From Thermothielavioides terrestris NRRL 8126 (lineage: Eukaryota; Ascomycota; Sordariomycetes; Sordariales; Chaetomiaceae), in assembly GCF_000226115.1 (NCBI RefSeq), contig NC_016458.1, forward strand, positions 6,482,001-6,546,000: 64,000 bases of DNA, written 5' to 3'. Positions 45,648-56,701 of the stretch are shown here, in pieces. Numbering within the stretch: the stretch's first letter is position 1; the number at the start of each line of letters is the position of its first letter. A model generated the notes under the pieces. That model searched no databases, was not told where the DNA came from, and saw only the letters and a program-made list of their open reading frames with translations. Position numbers and translations under genes: made by a program.

Positions 45648-46840
45648 TCACTTCTTCTTGCGCGCTACCCGTATGCCACTATCCGGAACCGGCGGCCGCG
45701 ACAAGGCGTCCAGCACACCGTCGCCCGACGCCTCGGCGGCAGCCTCGGCTTGCGCCTGCCGGATCCTGTCCTGCTCCTCCTCCTCCTTCCTCTCCAGCTC
45801 GTCATAGAAATCCTTGCTCTCGATCCACCTCTCGTGGACGTCCTGAACGTCCAGCAGCGACGACTCGTTCCGCATCGCCACTTGCCATATGGTGTCGTTG
45901 GAGCCCTCCGCGGCGCCAAACACATAACCCCCAGCCCGGTCGATCACGCGCAGGAGATGCATCATGCTCTTCTTGTTCTCCACCGCCAGCACCTCGAAGC
46001 TGACCAGGCCGAACTGCTCGATGAGGTCGGCCACGGCCTGGTTCAGGCGCCCAAACTTCTCGCTCCGCATCGCGGGCGACTCCGCCTCGAGGACCGGGAT
46101 GAGGTACGACAGGTCCTGCACCTCGGTGTAGAAGTCGAGCCTGAACGGCAGCGGGTCGTACGAGGAGATCTTGTCGATCTTGGTGAGGACGTTGATGTGT
46201 GGGAGGTCCATCTGCAGCATGGCGCGCAGGGCGAGCAGGAGGTTCGAGACGTAGAGCGAGGGCTGGGTGAGGCAGAAGCAGTCGGAGAGGTGGACTGCGA
46301 CGAGCTAGGATGCTGGTCAGCAGCAAAGTCCAGATCGAGGAGGCGCAACATAACAGTTTCTGACATACCCTGTATCCCAGCTTTTGCAGCCGGTAGAAGA
46401 TGTTCCGCAGCGACGTGTGGTGGGTGTAGAGCTCGACCTGCCCTGGGCAATCAAATAGGACATAATCCTCGCCCAGCTCCTTCAGTCCGTTCTCTAGCCA
46501 TTCGATGTTGTGCTCCAGCTCCTCGAGCGCGTAGAGAATGCCACCGTTGGGCCCTAGCCGGTCATCCGACATGATCTCCTCCAGGGTCACGAGGTTGCGG
46601 ATGTCGAGCGCGCAGTCGTAGTTCGTTCGGTCGTTTGCCGGGTCGAGGTTGACCACCGAGCACTGCCGCCCGATGGCGCCCATGAACTGGTGCACTTGCG
46701 GCCGATTAGTTGGCATCATTGCGGCGCAGGGGTGTGCGAGCCGAGAGCATTCAGTAAGAAAGCACATATTACTTACTTCCATCGCAGTAGGTGCTCTTCC
46801 CCGCGCCCGCGCTGCCGAGGACCAGCTGTCCAAACGGCAT
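45648..46840 (-). CDS. GPN2: GPN-loop GTPase 2
   Basis: Three exons, 46840-46777, 46694-46369 and 46304-45648, give 348 residues. The P-loop is GSAGAGKST (9-17), followed by NLDPAND (37-43), the defining Gly-Pro-Asn at 69-71 in LGPNGG, FDCPGQVEL, and the guanine-recognition TKID in NVLTKIDKIS. The THHTSLRNIF and LVAVHLSDCF wording fits GPN2 better than GPN1 or GPN3. GPN GTPases help assemble and import RNA polymerase II in the cytoplasm. The C-terminus is a charged coiled coil ending in Arg/Lys residues. It is divergent from BUB3 and convergent with POP5. Confidence 0.9.
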
Positions 46841-47256
46841 GTCGAGTGAGTGACGTGATTTCTGAAGACTCAGTATTGGCTGCAGAGTATCACGCGTACG
46901 GTAAGCAGGTTCGAGAGCTGGTGTCGACGAGCGCTGCGCTTCGCAATCTGGAATGTCAACGCATTCGGTAGAAGCTGGTCCGGAACCCTGGGAACAGCAC
47001 CCTCCTGCAGCCGGCCTGCTTTTGCCCCGCCGATTCCAGCAACGGCGGCGGGGAGTGGGGTCATTACCGATTACCGCTGGAATTTTGGCGGTGGGAACTG
47101 GCAGAATACGGACCCATGTTTACTTCTCCCATGTGTTGCCCCAGCTCCGTGCATCAAGCATTGGCTGTGGAACTACAAGCTTGCTGTGCGCAGGAACTCC
47201 CCTCGGTTCAGTGTCAATCTGCGCGTTCAGCTCTCGCGCAATAAAACTCGGCCGTA
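46841..47256. promoter_or_regulatory. Shared divergent promoter, GPN2 and BUB3
   Basis: The 416 bp between the start codons must serve both genes. No individual element assigned. Confidence 0.5.
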
Positions 47257-48518
47257 ATGGCACCAGGTAAGCGTCGCTCAACTCCACCGCGCTTGTGTCT
47301 GTCTTTTTTTTTGCTCACAGAATCCGTCCAGCAACACAGTTCGAGGTGGCGCAACCGCCGACCGACGCCATCTCGGCCCTCGCCTTTGCGCCCGGCCCGG
47401 CCAGCCGACGACTGCTGGTTTCGTCATGGGACAAGAACGTCTATCTGTACGAGATTGCCAGCGGCGCAGAAGAGGCGAAACTGATTGGCACCTTTGAGCA
47501 TCGCGCCCCCGTGCTGGATGTCTGCTTTGGCTCAGGACCGGAGGAGGCCTTCACAGCGGGGTTAGACCACCAGGTCAAGAGGTGCGTGCTCACCCAGCTG
47601 CATACGGTGGTTGATCAGAGGGAGAAGCTGATCCTGTGGGCAACAGAATTGATCTTGCGACCGGCGAGCAGACCGTCGTGAGCAAGCACTCGGCCGCCGT
47701 CCGCTGCGTCGTCTACAGCTCAGAGCACTGTAAGCGCCGTTAATCCCACCCAAACCAACCACACCGGCTCGACTAACTAACCCTGCCAATGTCCAGCCAT
47801 CCTCATCTCCGCCTCCTGGGACAGCACCTTGCACGTCCACAACACCGCCAACCCCTCCCAACCACCACTCGCCATCCCCCTCCCAGGCAAGCCCCACGCG
47901 GTGGCCGCGAGCCCCAGCAAAGTCGTCGTCGCCATGACCGCCCGGCTGGTGCACATCTACGACCTGCCCACGCTCGCCTCCGCGCTCGCCTCCCCCCAGC
48001 AGCCGCCGCCGACCCCGCAGCCGTGGCAGCAGCGCGAGTCCTCGCTCAAGTTCCTCACCCGGGCGGTGGCGTGCATGCCCAACGACGCCGGGTACGCGAC
48101 GTCGAGCATCGAGGGCCGCGTGGCGGTCGAGTGGTTCGAGGACAGCGCCGAGTCGCAGGCGCGCAAGTACGCCTTCAAGTGCCACCGGCAGGCCGCGCCC
48201 GAAGAGGAGGGCGGCGGCGACGTCGTGTACCCGGTCAACGCGCTCGTCTTCCACCCGGTCCACGGCACGTTCGCGTCCGGCGGCGGCGACGGCACCGTCG
48301 CCCTGTGGGACGCCGAGGCGAAGCGCCGCATGCGCCAGTACCAGCGGTTTCCCGACGGCGTCGCCGCCCTGGCCTTCTCGGCCGACGGCAGGTACCTCGC
48401 CATCGGCGTCTGTCCCGGCTTTGAGACCGGCATGGAGGACTACAGTGGCGAGGGGCGGACCAAGCTGTTTATTCGGGAGCTCGGCGAGACGGAGGCGAAG
48501 GGGAAAGGGTCGAAGTAA
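47257..48518 (+). CDS. BUB3: Spindle-checkpoint WD40 protein BUB3
   Basis: Four exons, 47257-47266, 47332-47581, 47647-47729 and 47797-48518, give 354 residues. The N-terminus MAPATQFEVAQPPTDAIS is typical of Bub3. WD40 blades follow, e.g. LLVSSWDKNVYLYE, EAFTAGLDHQVKR, LISASWDSTLHVHN, SSIEGRVAVEWFED and FASGGGDGTVALWD. Bub3 binds phosphorylated MELT motifs of the kinetochore protein Knl1 and brings in Bub1. The first exon is only 10 nt. The second exon must start at the AG at 47330-47331; the AG 11 nt upstream, which has the better pyrimidine tract, would break the frame. Rae1 was considered but the N-terminus and GLDHQVKR favour Bub3. Confidence 0.92.
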
Positions 48519-48862
48519 ATGCCATTGGCTCGAACACGTCTGTAGCTTGGTGTTTTTGTACGGGTATCAAAAGCAGGGTTTGGGAGAGGGGCTTGGCGTT
48601 GGGAGGGGAATTCATCTGTCATTGTTTTCTAACTGCAAGATGCTCTGTGGTGTGTGGGTAGATCTTGGATTATACCACGATGGCTTTATGTGACACTATT
48701 GTCGGTGAGCTGAGCGTGAGATTAGGGCCATGAACGAATGGTGACCCAACGTCAGCAAAGACCCTGAACGATGCCAATGTGTATCATGAACCCCTTATAT
48801 TTCCATCCTTCCGGCCCTTCCAACCACTCCACAAATCAACAATCTCAACAGCCACCCAATTG
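48519..48862. other. Convergent gap between BUB3 and an unrecognised gene
   Basis: These 344 bp hold the 3' flanks of two convergent genes. Nothing else seen. Confidence 0.5.
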
Positions 48863-50223
48863 CTAGTGCGTATTGACCCTCCGAAACGCTCTGTTTAATG
48901 ACGCCTTGGGCGCTACGCCGGAAGCACCCTGATGATGAGATGACAGCCTCGAAGTCATCGAGCATGCCCTCGTCCTATCCCGACGAGGCGGAGTTTCGGA
49001 AACATGAGTGCCGCAACTGTCCTGCCCTTCTCCTGCTAGTATGCCGTGGCACTCCGGCTTGGTGTCGGATTGTTCGCGTGCATCGTCACTCCTTTCGATC
49101 ACGCTGGTCATGGTGCCGAGACCTCCGTGCGGTGAGATATCCGCTTGTGGATGCCCCTCAGGGGCTGCGTTGCATTGGATATCCGTATTGTCGGCATGCT
49201 GCTCCCCTGGCCTCTGTGCCGCGTGCCCCGTTCTTGCGCCATCCTGAGCTTCAAGCGCAGAACTACTTATTTTCACTTGAACTGCAGTTGTTGTTGCGTA
49301 TCCGCGTTGCTCGTTAGGGTCCTTTGCTTGTAGAGGGCGACGGAGTTTCTTTGGAGGTGGAGCGAAGGAGTTGTCCTCCAAGTTTCTCCTTCGAGCGGAT
49401 GTCTTTTTCTTGCTGGATGGCGGCTCTGACTGCGTGAGGTCGAGTATCCCAAGGTGAGGACCGGTGATGGACATCATCCCGTTTTTGGTCAAGAGGCTTG
49501 AACCGCTTGGTCTGGCCTCGCGTCCAGAGAAACCGTCGCCTGGCTGGTAGCGGGATGTCTTTGATGTTGCTTTCGGCCGTGGTCTGTCTTGCAGCTGCTT
49601 GTAGCCTTTCGGCCCAGTCTTGTCGAAGATGAGAAACGGACGCCGCCGAAGACTTTTAGTCGGATAGAGCGCACGATTTGCCTGCTTTTGGGCACGCTCG
49701 AGAGGGCGTTGGGAAAGTATTATGGCATCGTCATCGTCGTCCTCTTCTTCTGATTCTTTTATCTCATGGTCCTCGGATTCCTCCGAGTCCCAAGACGCTC
49801 GTGATCGGGTTGGGGAAGAAATTGAGGAAGTAACTGGAATCCCAAGTTAACAGGTATTATTTGCGGTGTGCCAGGGAGCCATGATGACCTACTCGGTTCA
49901 CCCTGGTTTACCGGTGAGATTCTTGTTTCCCGAGCTCCCTCATGAGCGCCCACATTTCCGTTTTGTCCTGTATGTTTCACTTGGACGGCCTGAGCAGGCC
50001 CAAGCAGAGTGTCAACCAATGGCCTCACTTCCAAACTGCTCGCATTACAGATGTTCAATCTGACTTTTGAGTGTTTGACACTCGACTTGTCCGGGTCAAG
50101 TCTGAGAGCAGGGAGCGACAGAGCGCGGCTGTTCTTGCCCTTGTGAGAGTAGGTTCGCAGGGGCCTGTCTTTGATGAAAGTCGCAAACATCGTGGACAAT
50201 TCAGGAACTTCGTCTGACGCCAT
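48863..50223 (-). CDS. Unrecognised protein with acidic and basic low-complexity parts
   Basis: Two exons, 50223-49902 and 49833-48863, give 430 residues; the intron has GTGAAC and TTCCAG ends with a GTTAAC branch-like site. I do not recognise a domain. The N-terminus is MASDEVPELSTMFATFIKDR followed by a basic RTYSHKGKNSR. The middle is strongly acidic (ESEDHEIKESEEEDDDDDA) and is followed by basic runs (KSLRRRPFLIF, KKKTSARRR, PPPKKLRRP). The last third is Ser/Asp-rich and probably disordered. Basic clusters suggest a nuclear protein, an inference only. The frame stays open across the junction only if the intron is removed. It could be an N-terminal remnant of a larger protein. Confidence 0.5.
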
Positions 50224-51291
50224 ATCGATGGGAAATTGCAGCTCGTGGGCGTGAGATGGAACGGGCGATCAGGGGCGCATGCCCTCCTGTGCGATGCGTA
50301 CTTGACCCGGTCAATGAGATTTGAGGCGATGCACAAACACGAGCGTTTTAAATTTGAGAATGAGTTCCATGTTAATTTAGACAAGTTGGTCGCTATGTCA
50401 GTATCGCTGGTCATCTTGTAGAATGGCAGGTACCATGGGCCATGGGCTCGTCATGGTCTCATGGGGCAGGAGCAACCAGCAACCCGTAGCCCAAAGAACA
50501 CACACTGCAGCCGACAGAAGAAGGAGCGTCTGGGTTCGAAGCAATGCAGTACTCAAAACAACCTGGAATGTAAGGTAACCTGTTTTCAACGTGTATCAAT
50601 GCGACTGAACTGGACTAATCCTGTCCCGATTCACGTAATGAAGTGCGATTTTACCCACCTTGCTGAAGAAGTGACCTCCCCAGAGTGAGAGAAGTGACTC
50701 CCAATGAGCGGTGACCTGTGCGAGAGCCCGTTATGCTGTGCTTCCTTGATGCAATAACGACCCCTCAAACCAGCAAGCAGTCTTCGTAACAGGATGCCCT
50801 GGGCGTCTATACAGCCCAGTCGAGGATCAGGAATAACCCATCTTGGTCAGGTCCCAACCCAAGCAAGCAACGCAGTTTTTCGAACTATTAATAACTCCGG
50901 CCTCCCAATAACTCCCTGATCTGTCTAACTAACGTATCTGATCTTCGCTCATTATTGGATCTTGAATCCGAGGTACGGAGTACTCCTCGCTGGGTTCGCA
51001 GCGGCTACAACAGACTTGCCCTTTCGGGATTCCGCCCTGATCCCATTGGCCTGCCTGTTGCAGCGAACCACTGCATCACCATCAGACTGCAGTGAATCAA
51101 GGTGGGACCCTAACCAGTGGCGGCTTACCCAGCTCGCTCATTTGTTCGCCCCTCGCGGCGCTAATCCAGTAGATCCCACCCGAAGCGCATCATCTCACAT
51201 CCACCCGATGCTATATTCGTACAGCTACATGCGTTACATATTTACAGCTCTTTTTGAGGTTCGAACGACCCCACTCCCACCGGGGTGGGCA
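50224..51291. other. Region upstream of the unrecognised gene, no gene seen
   Basis: These 1.07 kb hold the promoter of the unrecognised gene and the 3' flank of MDV1. A GTACGGAGTAC motif lies at 50973-50983. A G/C-rich hairpin (CCCACC-GG-GGTGGG) sits just beyond the MDV1 stop. Confidence 0.5.
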
Positions 51292-53524
51292 CTAGCACGT
51301 CCAGACACCGACGACGCCGTCCCGGCGGCCCTCGACCAGGTACCCGTCGCGGACGCGCACGCGCTCCACGATGGCGGGCGCCTTGGCCTCCTCGGCCTCG
51401 GCGATGCCGGCGCCGCAGTCCCAGTGCCGGCCCTCCACCTTATCGTACACCTTGACCACGTCCTCGCCGGCGGCGCAGACGATGCGCCGGGCGTCGAACA
51501 TCATGCTCGTGATGGGGTTGTCGTACGCGTATGCGTCGTATATTGACCCTGTCCGAAGGTCCCAGATCTGTGGTGTTTTGTGTTTAGCCAGGGCGGTCAC
51601 GCGCTAACTACAAAGTGAACTGGGGGAAAAAGAGACAAGTGGCGCACTTACCCGTATACTCCTGTCCAAGCTCCCCGTCACCAGGTGGACATTGTCGAAC
51701 TGCAGACATGTAACGGGCCCGGTGTGGCCGACTAGGCTGCGGTGCACCTGCCCGCTGCGCAGATCCCACAGCCGCACCATCCCGTCCGCCGTGCCGCACG
51801 CCAGCGCCGACTCGAACACCTGCAGCGCGCCGACAAAATGGGCCGACATGTCCGCCGCCCGGGTCATCTGCCTCCACGTGCTGTCGCTGGCCGAGAGCGC
51901 CGAGGCCTGCGCTGCCGCCCACATCACGTCCAGCGTCTGCACGCACCGCCCCTTTTCCAGGTCCCACTGCCGCAGCGTCTTGTCGGCCGAGCCAGACACG
52001 AGAACGTCGCCGCGGAAATGCAGCGCCGTGATCTCGTCGAGGTGCGCCTCCAGGGTGAAGAGCGGGCAGTCGGCCATGCTGCCGGCGGGCGGGTCGACGG
52101 GCTGGTCGTCCGGGTTCTCGAACGCGATGGCGTCCTCGTCCTCGTCGTCCTTGCCGAAGCGGCTGCCCTGCGGGTCGTAGTGTGCCCTGCTAAGGTCCCA
52201 CAGCCGGATCGTGGCGTCCATGGAGCCGGTGGCGAGGATGTTGTCCTCGACCTGGAGCGTTCGCACAGACGCCGTGTGGCCTTCTAACACGCCGATACAG
52301 CGCCCTGCGTTCAGGTCCCAAACCCGGACGGAGTCGTCCATCGCGGCAGAGACCATCAAGCCGAAGGGGGCGTCGAAATCGAGGGCTGTGATGTTGTCGT
52401 GGTGTGCGCGCATCGACCGGATCATGGTCCCTGGCTCGAAGTGCTCGTGGAGAATGGGCATGGATTTCCGCCGGATGCTCCGCGGTTTCCGCTTGGATGG
52501 CGTGCTGTTTGCTGAGGGGAGCTTTTCGTAGATGGACTGCGACATGAATCCTGGCGTGTCCCCCTTTTCTGATGCCTGGTCATCTTCGGATTTTGTAGGT
52601 GTTCGTAACGCGACCGACTCTGCCTCCTCCATGAGCGCCTGTGCTTCTTCTAACTTGCCCTCGATCTCAATAACTAAAGACCGTTAGTTCGACCGAGGAA
52701 TGGTCACGGACGCCATGGAAAATGGGGCCATCCTCACTGTCATGCTCAAGCAGCGCCTCGTCCTTCTCCAGGTTGGCCAGCCTTTCCAGAAGGATCCTGC
52801 GCATCCCCGCTAGGTTCTCCATCTTAGCATCGATCTCGCGGATCTCGCTGCTTGCCATGTTCTTGCGGATTCCAAGCATCTCTAGCTGGTGCGTCATGGA
52901 CGCCTTTTCCTTCTTCAGCTTGTTGACCGCCTCGGGGGTTCCAGCCGGCGGCGTCGGCCCTTCGTCCAGCAACTTTCTGCCCCGCGAGACGCGCCGTCGG
53001 TGCTTCTTGCCCTCGTCGGTGAATTCAGGAAAGCTCGCTTGAAACCCCTGGAACAGGGAGTAAGTGTTTTCGACCTCGGGTATGTTCCGCAGAAGCTCGT
53101 CCGGCACGTATGCCAGCGCCCGGGATTGGATTTCTTTCGTCGACAGGCGCGAGCGCACCAGGTCGGTCGGCGTTGTGCGCGCCATTGAGAGCACGCTCCG
53201 CTGCACCGCGGGCTTTTGCAGCTGCCGATGCATCTCGCTCAAGGCGCTGTGGTAGTGGGAGTTGGAGGTGGGATCGGAGCGCGGGGCCATCAGGTGGCTT
53301 GCGGTAGTGGTTACTTTGCGGCCGAATGCCTCGAGTCCTCGCGTCTGCCATTGCCCCGGCTATGGTTAGCCTGGTTGTTGCCGGACGTGTTTCCAGCTCT
53401 GCAGTCGCAGCTCGGGTTGCTACTCTGGCGGTGCAGGGATGGTCGCGCTCACAGATATGACCGAGGACTCGTCGTCGAATGACGACACGTCCGGGAAGTC
53501 ATTGTGGTGCCCCGGGTCGGCCAT
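51292..53524 (-). CDS. MDV1: Mitochondrial division protein MDV1/CAF4
   Basis: Four exons, 53524-53453, 53344-52738, 52673-51652 and 51567-51292, give 658 residues. The N-terminal part contains [16 protein letters not shown] and the Fis1-binding helical region; a coiled coil runs from about 150 to 250 ([40 protein letters not shown]); seven WD40 repeats fill the C-terminal half (e.g. [61 protein letters not shown]). The adaptor links the dynamin Dnm1 to Fis1 on the outer membrane during mitochondrial fission. Filamentous fungi generally have one MDV1/CAF4 gene. The start ATG ([12 protein letters not shown]) is the first that fits; it is divergent from ARO7. Confidence 0.94.
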
Positions 53525-54139
53525 CCGTCGGCACAGCCAGATGTTTGCCTCTGCAGCTCGCTCGTGGTCGATGAATGGATCCGGGAGCGTTTTTTTCTAG
53601 CAGCCCGCCGGCTACGGTGACGGGATGGGGACAGTAAAACGGGGGCTATGGATGGTGTTGAATGTATTGTTCCGGCCGCTGGAGCCACGGGAATGCCCCT
53701 CGAGGACAGCAGTAGCTGTACGGTGGTACGGAGTACTTCGCAGTGAATGTGAAGCGCGGCGCAAAATTGCTAGGCCGGCAATCCATGCGACGCGCAGTTG
53801 CTTGTTTGAGACAGCAGGGCAGCTAGGACATGTGCTGCAGTCGGCTCTCGGGAACGTTGACAGGGGCTCGTTATTGGCCAGATGAGACAGGGACTTGAGG
53901 GGAGCCGCCAAGACCCAAGACCCCAGTACGGAAGACAGAATACGGAAAACACTTGTGTATTCTCGTTAAGTGCATCACACCCCTCCGATCTTGACTAAGA
54001 GGATCTCCGATTCGGGTCCGGGCCCAACAGCAAACAGCGGACTTGAAACTGAGCCGGGAACCGTTGCGTACATAGACGTTGGCCTCATCTTTTCCCTGTG
54101 TTCTAAACCGTTGTCCATTCCCCTCTTGCCGCCTGCGCC
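53525..54139. promoter_or_regulatory. Shared divergent promoter, MDV1 and ARO7
   Basis: The 615 bp between the two start codons include an exact GTACGGAGTAC motif at 53726-53736, shared with other gaps of the window. A role is not known. Confidence 0.5.
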
Positions 54140-55007
54140 ATGGACTCGCTAATCGACCTCTCGGACCCGTCCAAGGCGCTGGACCTCTCGCGCATCCGCT
54201 ACCAGTTGATGTGAGTTCCCGTCGAGCTCCCCTCGGGAGGTAGGGGGGTTCCCGGATGCTCACATCGTTGGCAGCCGCCTCGAGGACACCATCACGTTCC
54301 ACCTCATCGAGCGCGTGCAGTTCCCCCTCAATAGGAACATTTACACTCCCGGCGCCGTCTCGATACCCAACAGCAGCCTAAGTTTCATGGACTGGTACCT
54401 CGCCGAGCAGGAGAAGTTGCAGTCGCTGATCCGCCGCTACGAGTCGCCGGACGAGGTTCCTTTCTTCCCGCAGTCGGTGCAAAAGCCCATCCTGGAGTCG
54501 CTCGACTACCCCCGCATCCTGCACCCCAACAACATCAACGTCAACGACAAGATCAAGAAGTTCTACATTGAGAAGTTCCTCCCCGAGGTGTGCCCGGACT
54601 TCGGCCACGGAGACAGGGGCGTGTCGCAAGAGAACTACGGATCCTCGGCCACGTGCGACATTGCCTGCCTGCAAGCCCTGTCGCGACGCATCCACTTCGG
54701 CAAGTTCGTCGCCGAGTCCAAATTCCAGTCCGAGACGGACAAGTTCACCCGCCTTATCCGCGCTGGTGATAGGGAGGGCATCGCCGAGGCCATCACGAAC
54801 AAGGCGGTCGAGAAGACAGTGCTGGAGCGGCTAAAGCTCAAGGCGCAGACGTACGGGACCGACCCTTCGCTCGGTCCGGATGCGTGGGATCAGAGCAAGA
54901 TCAACGTGGACGCCGTGGTCTCGATGTACGAGAACTTTGTCATCCCCCTGACCAAGGAGGTCGAGGTCGAGTACCTGATGCAGAGACTTGAGGAGCCGGC
55001 GCAATGA
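54140..55007 (+). CDS. ARO7: Chorismate mutase
   Basis: Two exons, 54140-54210 and 54275-55007, give 267 residues. The all-helical fungal AroQ fold is recognisable: [89 protein letters not shown] and [15 protein letters not shown]. The enzyme converts chorismate to prephenate, the committed step to Phe and Tyr. Yeast-type enzymes are activated by Trp and inhibited by Tyr; the length and long inter-helix segments fit that allosteric class. The stop is 65 bp from the stop of convergent BCP1. Confidence 0.95.
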
Positions 55008-55072
55008 TATAAATATCCTGATCTTTCTCGTTTTGTCCGATATATTTTCATTCACGTCCGACTCCCCATCTC

Positions 55073-56008
55073 CTATGTGGCCGTCCCAACATACTCGGCG
55101 ATGGCCTGCACCGCGCCCTGGAACTTGTCCGCCTCGATCAGCATCATGAACCCGCACGACTTGATCCCCATTTCCTGAAAGGCCCGCTTGCTGTCCGCCA
55201 CCGCCTCGCCCCCCTTGGTAAACTCGTATGTGCCAGCCGCGACGGCGTGCTTGCGCATCTCCTCGTCCTCCGGGTGGAAGTACTGCAGCGCCGGCTCCTC
55301 GCGCGCCTTCTTCTGCTTGCGCTCGCTCTGGTCCAGGCTGGACGCCACCTCGTGGTACGTCCGCGACACCACCAGGTAGTGCGTGAACTCGTACGGCTCC
55401 TTGTCCTCCACGGCCGCCTCGATCTCGTCGATCATGCACGTCCACATCGGCGGGATCACCTCGGCCGGCATGTTGAGGAGCCGCTCCGCCAGCACCAACC
55501 CCACGTGCTTGCCCGACGAGAGCAGCTCCGGTACGGCGCCTGATAGGCTGTCGTTTGTCTTGGCCCGGTCGGTGAGGTAATCGATCAGCTGGGCAATCGG
55601 CTTCTTGGCGCGGTGTTCCTGGAGATTGAGCACGGTGAGGAAGGCGTAGGCGTCGTTGGCCTTGCCGTCGACTTTGCATGTTGAACCGATGGTGTTCTGC
55701 TCGATAATGAGGTCGCTGAGACCGGACAGGTCGAAGAGCTGGGAGTCGGCGTCGAAGAGCTGCCGGAGGAGCGTTTTGACGCCGTGGAAGTCGATTTGCG
55801 GATCGTAGTTGAAGAGCTCAAAATCGACGTTGACAATGTCCATGTCCTAACGAGCCAGAGGCGGGTATCAGTCGGGGACCTCAGAGCCCTGGTGGTGAAC
55901 TGCGCCCACCTCGTCGTCGGAACTATCGTCGTCCTCCCTCTTATCGACGGCAGGGTCGGCCATGGCGACGTCGCCCTGCCCGTCTTCTCTTGATCTTTTT
56001 TTACCCAT
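55073..56008 (-). CDS. BCP1: BCP1/BCCIP family protein
   Basis: Two exons, 56008-55910 and 55846-55073, give 290 residues. A basic N-terminus (MGKKRSRE) and an acidic stretch (EDDDSSDDE) precede [59 protein letters not shown] and [19 protein letters not shown]. This is the Bcp1/BCCIP family. Yeast Bcp1 acts as chaperone for ribosomal protein uL14 (Rpl23) and in export of the kinase Mss4 from the nucleus. The intron begins GTGGGC and ends GTTAG. Confidence 0.93.
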
Positions 56009-56701
56009 TCTGACAATCTTAGTGATTTACAGAAAAGGTAATGTAGCCTAAATATTTCACAACTTTCTTTCGAAGACGGGGGTAGAAACCGAACCGTTGA
56101 TACGCAATTCTGCGCTGGAGCCAGTGGCTGCGGGGACCTTGATGTCCGTCTCAAAATTTTGAAATGCCCCTCGCAGCCGGCGCGATAAGGAGCTCCGAGA
56201 GCTTATCGAAGAACCCCTAACCCCGGTCCAACGCGCTGTAAATGACAGGAAAGTGTAACACCGGGAAGGTCAGCATTAGGTACCCAGTACGGAGTTACCA
56301 GTACGCTGTAGGCATTGTAACCCCTTCTAACCGTAGGTAACTTAGCAGATGCTTTCGCGACCGGTTTCAATACCAGTGTCAGGCCCAGAAACCAATTAGT
56401 TTGACCGCCCAACAGTCCGTCCCTCAGCCGTAACTCCCTACTCATACAACTTGGATCAACCTGCCCGCCAAATCTACTCCCACCATTTCTCGCCCTACCC
56501 CATGATCGATGAAACCCCCACCCAGATACCTGACAGCTGACCTAGGTTGCCCTTGAAGTACATATAGCTCAGCTTCTCCTACATCAACTAAGCTTTGCCC
56601 CTGAAGCCGTTGGGTCACCGCCTCCTGTCCCCGCTAGACCCTGGTTGAATGCATGCGGCTTGTGCAAATGAAATGGAGCTGGCCGTATCACCGGGCAGCT
56701 C
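56009..56701. other. Region upstream of BCP1, no gene seen
   Basis: These 693 bp hold the BCP1 promoter and the 3' flank of the next gene. A GTACGGAGTT variant of the recurrent motif lies at 56287-56296. Confidence 0.5.

Noticed and set aside
51250..51275. GGTTCGAACGACC resembling a tRNA B box
   Set aside because: The sequence departs from GGTTCGANTCC, and no A box or acceptor stem is found at the expected distance.
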